The notes beneath the pieces were generated by a model. That model made no database searches. It saw nothing but the letters and a program-made list of their open reading frames with translations, and was not told the DNA's origin. Both the position numbers and the translations under genes were made by a program. Shown piece after piece: positions 8,472 to 15,567 of a stretch of DNA of 64,000 nucleotides. Position 1 is the stretch's first letter. Each line of letters starts with the position of its first letter. Source of the DNA: Lentibacillus saliphilus (GTDB lineage: Bacteria; Bacillota; Bacilli; Bacillales; Amphibacillaceae); NCBI RefSeq assembly GCF_019093865.1, contig NZ_JABJXD010000002.1, positions 1-64,000 on the forward strand, read 5' to 3'.

Positions 8472-9533
8472 CTAATGTCGTTTATGTAACCATAAGACCC
8501 CTGATTTCGCAACACGTGGCAGCCAGCCAGTAAAAGGCTGCTGAAACATATTGCCGAATCCGTCAGAGCTGCCGAGTGAGCCGAGCGTTCCCTTTAGTTT
8601 CGGCGGCTTCGGTACACGTGGCGCTTTGCCATGAAGTACGGCATGAAGAACGTCCGAAATGGCCTCACCCTGGGCACCGGCAAGCTGTCCACTTGGAGAA
8701 AACTCTGATGACGCACAGTCGCCAACGACATATACAGACGGATCAGCTGGTACTTGGTAAAATTCATTTAACTTAATTTTTTCCTGCTTGTCCTTGTCAT
8801 AAGAAAGTGCTCGGACGAGGTGGTGTGGTTGTACGCCGGCTGTCCAAATGGTAACGTCATTGACGTAACAAACCCCGTTATTGCACACACCATCCTTTTC
8901 GACATACTCAACGTTGGCGTGGTGTAGGACGTCAACGTCATTTTTTAAAAACCAGTCAGCGACATGCGCTTGGATGCGTGGATCAAACGCTCGTAACACA
9001 GAGGCGCCTCTGTCTAGCAATCTAATGTTTAAATCAGAACGGCTTTCGCGAATTTCGGAAGCCACCTCTATACCACTCAGGCCAGCACCGACGACGGTGA
9101 CTTTACCATAAGCTTTTAAGTTGCCTACAGACATCCCTGTATGACGCGCCTTTGAAAACGATTGAACACTTTCCACATATTCCGGTGCGCCTTCTACCCC
9201 ATGATAATTGTCCTCACAGCCAAGCCCAATAATTAAATAGTCATAGCTGACGTTCTCGGTTCTATCACTAAACATCAGTTCTCGTGTTTCTGTATCAATT
9301 TTTTCGACAGTGGCAAATACGTATTGAACGCGGTCACTGTTAGGGAAATCCATCCGCACATCTCTTTCCGCGGCTGTTCCTGCTGCAATGGTGAAAAACT
9401 CAGTTTTGAGCGAGTGGTACGGATTTTTATCGACAACAATGAGCTGTACATCGTCAGGAAGTGTACGGGCAAGCAGTCCATTTAACACTTGTATACCACC
9501 ATAGCCACCACCCAGTATCACAACATTTCTCAT
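8472..9533 (-). CDS. yutJ: YutJ-like FAD-dependent NADH dehydrogenase (type II family)
   Basis: A 353-residue pyridine nucleotide-disulfide oxidoreductase-fold protein. The FAD-binding motif GGGYGG lies near residue 8 and the NAD-binding motif VVGAGLSGIE near 150. GDCASS near 270 is the second FAD motif. The sequence resembles B. subtilis YutJ over its length (SLKTEFFTIAAGT, IGLGCEDNYH, LRSRVAKSG-like end), as I recall that protein. It probably oxidises NADH at the membrane and feeds menaquinone, though YutJ's acceptor is not established. The gene is transcribed divergently from the thioesterase at 9733. Confidence 0.85.
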   Translation of the reverse strand: MRNVVILGGGYGGIQVLNGLLARTLPDDVQLIVVDKNPYHSLKTEFFTIAAGTAAERDVRMDFPNSDRVQYVFATVEKIDTETRELMFSDRTENVSYDYLIIGLGCEDNYHGVEGAPEYVESVQSFSKARHTGMSVGNLKAYGKVTVVGAGLSGIEVASEIRESRSDLNIRLLDRGASVLRAFDPRIQAHVADWFLKNDVDVLHHANVEYVEKDGVCNNGVCYVNDVTIWTAGVQPHHLVRALSYDKDKQEKIKLNEFYQVPADPSVYVVGDCASSEFSPSGQLAGAQGEAISDVLHAVLHGKAPRVPKPPKLKGTLGSLGSSDGFGNMFQQPFTGWLPRVAKSGVLWLHKRH

Positions 9534-9689
9534 GCTCCCAACCCCTTAATGATAATGTTTACTGTATCAATGATAAAAACATATATTTCCACTTTAAACA
9601 TTAACAAATCAAAGGCTGAAAAACTAGCAAAATCCATCTCGTCTGGTTATATGTATTATTTGAAATACTCTGTTGTTTGTGGGTGTTTG

Positions 9690-9698
9690 TGATATACT
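9690..9698 (+). promoter_or_regulatory. Extended -10 promoter element
   Basis: TGATATACT is an extended -10 motif 35 nt before the GTG start of the thioesterase gene. The -35 region is poor. A 17-nt sequence at 9660-9676 just upstream recurs at 52967-52983. Confidence 0.5.
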
Positions 9699-9732
9699 GT
9701 GCGCAAAGACATTGTATAAGGGGGCGGTTTTT

Positions 9733-10212
9733 GTGAAAGAGGTCAAACAGGCGATTCAAGATGATTATAGCGAAGATTTTGCATGGTGCTACGGGTGTGG
9801 TCGGATGAATGAAACGGGTTTACACTTACGCACAGGCTGGGAAGGTGAACAGACAGTAACGATCTATACACCTCGATCAGAGCATATGGCGCTACCGGGA
9901 TTTGTTTATGGCGGCTTACTCGCATCACTTATCGACTGTCATGGGACAGGCTCCGCGGCATTAGCATTACATCGAAAAAATGGGCATGAGCCAGGTGATG
10001 AGGTGGAGCCACCACGATTCGTCACCGCGTCACTTCACGTGGATTATAAGAAGCCAACACCACTCGACGGTCCACTCAAAGCCATTGGCACCGTTGAAGA
10101 AATTCATCCGAAAAAATGGCGCGTGCAGACAAGCGTCTATGCCGGCGATGTCTGTTGTGCCACCGGAGAAGTCGTTGCGGTTGTGATGCCAGATACGTTT
10201 TTAAAAGCATAA
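9733..10212 (+). CDS. PaaI-type hot-dog thioesterase family protein
   Basis: A 159-residue protein of the hot-dog acyl-CoA thioesterase superfamily. CYGCG with GLHLR near residues 18-30 is characteristic of a PaaI-like subgroup. GGLLASLIDCHGTGSAA near 60 is the active-site helix with the catalytic acid Asp. TASLHVDYKKPTP is the central strand. The GTG at 9733 was chosen because AAGGGGG lies about 9 nt before it. The substrate is unknown. It is probably monocistronic, with a terminator at 10220-10256. It is distinct from the thioesterase at 26339 that sits with the paa genes. Confidence 0.8.
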   Translation: MKEVKQAIQDDYSEDFAWCYGCGRMNETGLHLRTGWEGEQTVTIYTPRSEHMALPGFVYGGLLASLIDCHGTGSAALALHRKNGHEPGDEVEPPRFVTASLHVDYKKPTPLDGPLKAIGTVEEIHPKKWRVQTSVYAGDVCCATGEVVAVVMPDTFLKA

Positions 10213-10219
10213 TGCTAAG

Positions 10220-10256
10220 GGGGTGAGTCACATCTGGTGCATTCACCCTTTTTTTA
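10220..10256 (+). terminator. Rho-independent terminator
   Basis: GGGTGA and TCACCC arms followed by seven or more T residues, directly after the thioesterase gene. Confidence 0.75.
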
Positions 10257-10377
10257 TTGGTATGGAAATACGGACCAAGCTTAGCACTTAGCGGTAAATT
10301 AAAAATCGCTACATATATATGCTCTGAACGCTCACCGTATAGAGTAAACAGAATGAATACAAAAAGAAGGTGAGCGG

Positions 10378-11601
10378 ATGAGTAAACGATTTAAAATACC
10401 TCTAATAAGCGTCATGATCGTATGTGTGATGCTCATGGCAAGCTGTGGAATGAATACAAATGCCATTCATCAAAGTGGAAATAGCGCTCATTCATTGGCA
10501 ATAAAAGATCACGATCGTGACAAAGGTACACAAGATCAAAGGCTACTTGTAAAACAACTCGCAAACAAAAAAAGACAAGCAAAGATCGATGAACAGAAGG
10601 AGGCGCGTCAGGAAGAAAAGTCCCGCGATGTGCGTGGCATTTATTTAAGCCGGTCCTCATTAACGGAAGCAGCATTACAAGAAAAGATCGACCTCATTAC
10701 ATCCACAAAACTGAATGCTGTTGTCATCGATATAAAGGACGACTTCGGAAAGCTCACATATGATTCTCAGCTTCCTGATGTAGATCATATCGGTGCTGAT
10801 AAAGGCGCAGCCATTCCTCATATGACTGAATGGCTAAAGAAGCTCAAGGCGCATGATATTTACGTCATTGCGCGAATGGTCGTCTTCAAGGATCCGTTCC
10901 TTGCAAAGCATAAGACCGACCTTGCCCTCAAAAAACGTGATGGAACCGTTTGGCAGGACGCAAGCGGCGTGCAGTGGCTCGATCCTTTTAAAGAAGAGGT
11001 CTGGTCATATGTGGCAGATGTCTCAGAAGAAATTGCTGAGCTCGGCGTTGATGAAATTCAATATGATTATGTCCGTTTCCCTGAAAATGCCAAAAAAGTC
11101 GACCAAGAAGTTCAGTACGACAAACAAGGCAAAACGACCAAAGCAGAAGCCATCATGACCTTTTTAAAAGAGATGAATGAGCGGCTTGACCGATATGCAG
11201 TTAACGTGTCAGCTGATGTGTTTGGGCTAGTAACTTCAGCCGAGGATGACATGGGGATTGGACAAGTATGGGAACAGGTTTCACCGTATGTCGATTATAT
11301 TTCGCCAATGACCTATCCATCGCATTACGGACCAGGATCATATGGCGTCGATAACCCCGACACAGAGCCATACGACATTATCAAGCATGCAGTCAAGGAT
11401 GCGTTAAAGCGCAATGCGACTTTAAAGGAAAACGGTGTGACACCCGCACGCATCCGACCATGGATTCAAGACTTTGACTTGAGAAGCAATTACGGGCCAA
11501 TCGAAGTGCGTGAACAGATAAAAGCACTTGAAGAGTTAGGCATCCATCAATACCTTGCTTGGAACGCAGGCAGTATCTACAATAATGAAGCCTATCGATG
11601 A
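10378..11601 (+). CDS. Putative glycoside hydrolase lipoprotein (DUF4015 family)
   Basis: A 407-residue lipoprotein. Residues 1-23 are a lipoprotein signal ending in the lipobox LMASC. A charged linker of about 65 residues follows, then a TIM-barrel-like domain of the DUF4015 (putative glycosyl hydrolase) family. Family stretches visible are RGIYLSRSS, NAVVIDIKDDFG, VIARMVVFKDP, DEIQYDYVRFPE and YISPMTYPSHY. The Asp/Glu-rich strand ends (VIDIKDD, IQYDYVRFPE) are the likely catalytic positions by analogy with GH families. It would act outside the membrane, possibly on cell-wall glycans, but the substrate is unknown. RBS GAAGGTGAG precedes the ATG. Confidence 0.85.
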   Translation: MSKRFKIPLISVMIVCVMLMASCGMNTNAIHQSGNSAHSLAIKDHDRDKGTQDQRLLVKQLANKKRQAKIDEQKEARQEEKSRDVRGIYLSRSSLTEAALQEKIDLITSTKLNAVVIDIKDDFGKLTYDSQLPDVDHIGADKGAAIPHMTEWLKKLKAHDIYVIARMVVFKDPFLAKHKTDLALKKRDGTVWQDASGVQWLDPFKEEVWSYVADVSEEIAELGVDEIQYDYVRFPENAKKVDQEVQYDKQGKTTKAEAIMTFLKEMNERLDRYAVNVSADVFGLVTSAEDDMGIGQVWEQVSPYVDYISPMTYPSHYGPGSYGVDNPDTEPYDIIKHAVKDALKRNATLKENGVTPARIRPWIQDFDLRSNYGPIEVREQIKALEELGIHQYLAWNAGSIYNNEAYR

Positions 11602-11609
11602 GCATTGCA

Positions 11610-11645
11610 CACACCCTTATAAACGACGATAAGGGTGTTTTTTTC
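11610..11645 (+). terminator. Rho-independent terminator
   Basis: ACACCCTTAT and ATAAGGGTGT form perfect 10-bp arms followed by a T run. Confidence 0.9.
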
Positions 11646-11725
11646 TACTATAATAAACCTTCATGATATGATACACACGTGAGTGTACTATGTTATGAAA
11701 AATAGAAGCTATGGCGTGCGGGTTA

Positions 11726-11837
11726 TTCGGCGCATGGCACGCGGAAGTCAGTAAGAGCGCGCTTGGAATCGGCGAACCCGCGCGCGAAATCGGCGGGCCC
11801 GCGCGAATAATCGGCGAACCCGCCCGGAAAATCGTCA
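11726..11837. repeat. 21-nt-period array with ATCGGCG core (array A)
   Basis: ATCGGCG-type cores start at 11768, 11789, 11810 and 11831 (ATCGTCA), each 21 nt apart. Degenerate units at 11726 (TTCGGCG) and 11747 keep the same phase. Spacers are GC-rich (CCCGCGCG). It lies between the terminator of the DUF4015 gene and the LytTR gene. Frames reading through it on either strand are repeats of seven residues and not genes. Confidence 0.8.
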
Positions 11838-11915
11838 CACTTGCACCGCACCACCTAAACAAACAGAATAAGATTAAGCCTCGAATCATCTACAGCTACA
11901 AAGGGGGACATACAG

Positions 11916-12560
11916 ATGGAGCATCTGACAAACAGAGCATTGTTGAATGTTGTTGGGGAGTTGTTTTCAGATGAATTATCTATTGCGGTCGCGAACAAAG
12001 ACACATATATCTATTACCGACCGAGTAAGCGGATTGATTTGAAAATAAAACCGGGTGATCCGGTTAAAGAGGGGACAATTGCTCATAAAGCCCTTAACAC
12101 AGGCCAGCATGTGTCGGAGTTTATCGATCGCAATATTTTTGGCGTACCTTATCACGGTATGGCCGCGCCAATTGAAGGCAATGGCGAGGTGGAGGGGTGT
12201 GTGATGGCGATTTCACCAGCTCTAACTGAAGGGAAATCTGTTATTACGGTGAAAACAGCGGATGGCTGGAGACCGCTACCGTTTGATGATGTGAAATATT
12301 TAGAGGTCAAAGCACGCAAAACGTACGTGATCGCTGACGGATATACCGGCACACATAAATACCCACTGCAATCCTTTGAATATATGTTACCGCGTGAATT
12401 ATTTGTCCGCTGTCACCGCTCGTTTATCGTGAATGTGCAACATATTAGAGAAATTTTTCCAGATACGCATTCGACATTCGTTTTGGAAATGGATGATGGT
12501 GCACATGTCCCAGTGAGCCAGACGTACGCCAGCTATTTTAGGAAACTACTCGGATTTTAA
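11916..12560 (+). CDS. LytTR-domain transcriptional regulator with N-terminal sensor-like domain
   Basis: A 214-residue predicted DNA-binding regulator. The C-terminal half (about 107-214) is a LytTR domain: ITVKTADGWRPLPFDDVKYLEVKAR, then ELFVRCHRSFIVNVQHIREI, the characteristic FxRxHRSxIVN signature. The N-terminal 100 residues are not a receiver domain; they look like a small PAS/GAF-type module ending in a strand-rich VPYHGMAAPIEG segment. It therefore probably senses a small ligand or metabolite rather than phosphorylation. AAAGGGGGA precedes the ATG. It lies 210 nt upstream of the CoA-transferase gene, which is a candidate target. Confidence 0.85.
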   Translation: MEHLTNRALLNVVGELFSDELSIAVANKDTYIYYRPSKRIDLKIKPGDPVKEGTIAHKALNTGQHVSEFIDRNIFGVPYHGMAAPIEGNGEVEGCVMAISPALTEGKSVITVKTADGWRPLPFDDVKYLEVKARKTYVIADGYTGTHKYPLQSFEYMLPRELFVRCHRSFIVNVQHIREIFPDTHSTFVLEMDDGAHVPVSQTYASYFRKLLGF

Positions 12561-12770
12561 ATGGCGGTATGAGTCGAACCGAACACCTTGAACATCTACA
12601 GAAACAACAGGAAAAAGCACCCTTTAAACAAAAAAATGCTGCTTTAAGAGTGTGATTGTGTCATTCATCCCTAAATTATTTGTTCCCGTTCCTTTTTCGC
12701 AATTGAAAGACATAATTAGTTAAAATGATTCTAAATAGGATAAAAATATATATAAAGATGAGGGATGGGA

Positions 12771-14285
12771 ATGACACAGAAAGAGGGGCGAATTCAAATA
12801 GCTGAACTGCACGAACGTGTTGTTACAGCAGAAGAAGCAGCGTCCTGGATAAAGGATGGGATGACGCTCGGCCTGAGCGGATTCACCCGAGCTGGGGATG
12901 TGAAAGCTGTTCCGACTGCACTTGTGGAACGGGCTAAAATGGAGTCATTAAAAGTAAACGTATTCACAGGTGCATCGCTCGGGTCTGATGTTGATCAATT
13001 ATTTGCTGAACATGGCATGCTGAATAAGCGGTTGCCATTTCAAGCAGATCCAACCATGCGCAAAAAAATAAACCAAGGTGAGCATCTGTTTGTCGATCAG
13101 CACCTGTCACATACGGCAGAGTTGATCAGAGCAGATGTGATGCCAACGATTGATTTCGCTATTTTGGAAGCGGTTTCTGTCACTGAGGATGGGTACCTCA
13201 TACCAACGACTTCTATAGGGAATTCACTCGTATTTGCTGAGCATGCTGAGAATATCATTATTGAAATTAATTTGGCCCAGCCGGAAACGCTCGTTGGTGT
13301 TCATGATTTATATAGTCCAGCACAACAGGGGGAGCGTAAACCGATCCCACTTGAAAAGGCAGATGACCGTATTGGTACGACAGGCATTAAGATTAATCCT
13401 AACCGGGTTAAAGGCATCGTGTTTACGAATCAAATGGACTCACCATCGACCATTGTGCCGCCAGACGCGGAAACCAAACAGATGGCTGATCACCTTTTGA
13501 CATTCCTTCGCAGTGAGATCAAGGCTGGCAGACTGACCGAAACGTTAGCACCTTTACAGTCTGGCATCGGCTCTGTTGCGAACGCAGTCCTCCATGGCAT
13601 GTTGGACTCGGAATTTGAAAATTTGGAGGTCTACTCTGAAGTGCTGCAGGATGCGGTGTTTGATTTGATCGATGCTGGAAAGGTGTCATTCGCATCATGC
13701 TGTTCCATGACGATCTCCCAGGAGAAGATGGATCACGTCTTCCCGAACTTTGAAAACTATCGGGATAAAATAATGATGCGACCACAGGAAATTTCCAATC
13801 ATCCGGAAATTATTCGCAGACTCGGTCTCATTTCAATAAATACTGCGCTTGAGTTCGACATTTACGGAAATGTGAACTCAACACACGTGACAGGCACAAA
13901 AATGATGAATGGCATCGGTGGCTCAGGAGACTTTGCCCGCAACGCACGTCTTGCTATTTTTGTAACGAAATCGATCGCTAAAGACGGAGACATATCGAGC
14001 ATCGTTCCGTTTGCATCTCACATCGACCATACAGAGCATGATGTTGATGTCGTTGTGACAGAACAAGGATACGCTGATTTACGTGGTCTCGCACCACGCG
14101 AGCGTGTTCCGCTTATCATCGAAAATTGTGCCCACCCGATGTACCGCCAGCAGCTATGGGACTATTACGAAGAAGCCCTAGAGCGCGGCGGTCAAACACC
14201 ACATGTCCTAGAAAAAGCGCTGTCCTGGCATACACAATTCAAAACGCACGGCACAATGCGAGAATTGGAAAAAGCACGCGTATAA
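12771..14285 (+). CDS. Acetyl-CoA hydrolase/transferase, succinate CoA-transferase type
   Basis: A 504-residue cytoplasmic family I CoA-transferase of the Cat1/YgfH/AarC group, which moves CoA between acyl groups such as acetyl-CoA and succinate. Visible features are GLSGFTRAGD near residue 35, the catalytic-Glu region GIGSVANAVL followed by YSEVLQD near 280, and NGIGGSGDFARNARLA near 375. I chose ATG 12771: GAGGG lies 6 nt before it and abuts the alternative ATG at 12765. Full family length. It is probably monocistronic, with a terminator downstream, and possibly controlled by the LytTR protein upstream. Confidence 0.88.
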   Translation: MTQKEGRIQIAELHERVVTAEEAASWIKDGMTLGLSGFTRAGDVKAVPTALVERAKMESLKVNVFTGASLGSDVDQLFAEHGMLNKRLPFQADPTMRKKINQGEHLFVDQHLSHTAELIRADVMPTIDFAILEAVSVTEDGYLIPTTSIGNSLVFAEHAENIIIEINLAQPETLVGVHDLYSPAQQGERKPIPLEKADDRIGTTGIKINPNRVKGIVFTNQMDSPSTIVPPDAETKQMADHLLTFLRSEIKAGRLTETLAPLQSGIGSVANAVLHGMLDSEFENLEVYSEVLQDAVFDLIDAGKVSFASCCSMTISQEKMDHVFPNFENYRDKIMMRPQEISNHPEIIRRLGLISINTALEFDIYGNVNSTHVTGTKMMNGIGGSGDFARNARLAIFVTKSIAKDGDISSIVPFASHIDHTEHDVDVVVTEQGYADLRGLAPRERVPLIIENCAHPMYRQQLWDYYEEALERGGQTPHVLEKALSWHTQFKTHGTMRELEKARV

Positions 14286-14297
14286 CTAAGTTTTAAG

Positions 14298-14345
14298 AAA
14301 GCCCCCCTGCTTGAGCTTGATATGAGCCGCGGGGCTTATTTTATT
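14298..14345 (+). terminator. Rho-independent terminator
   Basis: AAGCCCC and GGGGCTT arms with an imperfect middle, followed by TTTTATTTTT. It ends the CoA-transferase gene. Confidence 0.75.
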
Positions 14346-14372
14346 TTTGGGGCGAGTGCGTGTTGGTCTGGA

Positions 14373-14610
14373 ATCGGCGAGAATGCGCTCAAAATCGGCG
14401 AACGCACGGTAAGAATCGGCGAGAATGTGCTCAAAATCGGCGAATGCACGGTAAGAATCGGCGAGAATGTGCTCAAAATCGGCGAATGCACGGTAAGAAT
14501 CGGCGAGTATGTGTTCAAAATCGGCGAACGCACGCTATGAATCGGCAAGAATGCACTCAAAATCGGCGCTCGTCCGCAATAAAACGTCAAGCCCACGCAC
14601 GAAATCCGCG
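14373..14610. repeat. 21-nt-period array with AATCGGCGA core (array B)
   Basis: Cores starting at 14373, 14394, 14415, 14436, 14457, 14478, 14499, 14520, 14541 and 14562 are ATCGGC at exact 21-nt steps. Degenerate units at 14583 and 14604 keep phase, giving twelve units. The spacers alternate between a GAATGTGCTCAA type and an ACGCACGGTAAG type, so the higher-order period is 42 nt. It fills the gap between the CoA-transferase terminator and the sodium channel gene. Confidence 0.9.
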
Positions 14611-14711
14611 CTCCTCTCAATCCTCAATAATGTCATCCAAAACTCACGTGATTAAAAGATGACAGACCGCTATGAAATCAGTAAAATAAGCGGGAGGGGG
14701 GAAGCGATTCA

Positions 14712-15518
14712 ATGAAACAGATCAAAACAGCTTGTCGAACGATCTCACAGCATCCTATTTTTATGAATGTGATCATCGGTTTAATTCTCGTTAATGCAGT
14801 CCTCGTTGGCTTGGAAACGTATGAAGCCATCGCGAGTCGATATGCGACGTTGATATATATATTAGATCAGATTCTGCTGTGGGTATTTACGATCGAAATT
14901 ATCATTAGACTGATCGGCAGTACGTCATTAAAAGCGTTTTTTACTGATCCGTGGAGTCTATTTGACTTTATAATTGTTGCGAGTGGTCATATTCTTGTCG
15001 GTGCCTACTATGTAACTGTTCTACGAATATTGCGCGTGCTTCGTGTGCTCCGGGCGATTTCGATTGTGCCGTCACTACGGCGCATGGTTAATGCGCTACT
15101 GTTAACAATCCCGTCGATGGGCACAATTTTGCTGTTGCTCAGTTTGTTTTTTTACATATACGGTGTGATTGGTACGACGTTATTTAAAGACGTGGCACCT
15201 GAGTATTTCGGCAGTTTACATGCGTCGTTGTTGACCTTATTTCAGGTTGTGACGTTAGAGTCGTGGGCGAGCGGGGTCATGCGTCCGATCTTGGCAGAGG
15301 ACCCTTCATCATGGTGGTTTTTCGTCACCTTTATCCTCGTTGGGACGTTTGTCATTTTTAACTTGTTCGTCGGTGTTGTCGTCAACAATGTCGAAGAGGC
15401 AAACGCTGAGGAGCGTCCATCACCAACTGAGGTTAAGCTCGCCGAGGTCCAAAAAGAACTTGAGGATATTAAAGAACTTTTGAAAAAGAATTCAAGCAAT
15501 GACGTGGGTAAATCATAG
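14712..15518 (+). CDS. ncbA: Voltage-gated sodium channel, NaChBac family
   Basis: A 268-residue single-domain (six-TM) channel that assembles as a tetramer and admits Na+ on depolarisation. In alkaliphilic bacilli the homolog supports motility and pH homeostasis. Segments S1-S3 span about residues 18-105. S4 is RILRVLRVLRAISIVPSLRR, with Arg every third residue. The pore contains TLESWAS (Glu183 in the selectivity filter), identical to NaChBac in that motif. The S6 segment and a coiled-coil tail (VKLAEVQKELEDIKELLKK) follow. RBS GGGAGGGGGG lies before the ATG. Monocistronic, with a terminator after it. Confidence 0.93.
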   Translation: MKQIKTACRTISQHPIFMNVIIGLILVNAVLVGLETYEAIASRYATLIYILDQILLWVFTIEIIIRLIGSTSLKAFFTDPWSLFDFIIVASGHILVGAYYVTVLRILRVLRVLRAISIVPSLRRMVNALLLTIPSMGTILLLLSLFFYIYGVIGTTLFKDVAPEYFGSLHASLLTLFQVVTLESWASGVMRPILAEDPSSWWFFVTFILVGTFVIFNLFVGVVVNNVEEANAEERPSPTEVKLAEVQKELEDIKELLKKNSSNDVGKS

Positions 15519-15529
15519 CGCACATGAAC

Positions 15530-15560
15530 AAACCGGGAGAAAAGATTTCTCCCGGTTTTG
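15530..15560. terminator. Bidirectional terminator
   Basis: AAACCGGGAGAAA pairs with TTTCTCCCGGTTT and is followed by TTG/TTT. It separates the channel gene from the convergent ABC permease gene. Confidence 0.9.
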
Positions 15561-15567
15561 TTTACCT

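Noticed and set aside
11617-11974. Reading frames of about 90 codons on both strands through array A
   Set aside because: Repeat-driven; the true gene nearby is the LytTR regulator starting at 11916.
14373-14610. CRISPR array interpretation of the phased repeats
   Set aside because: Cores are 7-9 nt and spacers 12 nt, spacers alternate instead of being unique, and no cas genes are present.
14322-14662. Overlapping reading frames of 72-100 codons on both strands through array B
   Set aside because: They consist of a seven-residue repeat forced by the 21-nt period, are open in several frames at once and lack ribosome binding sites.
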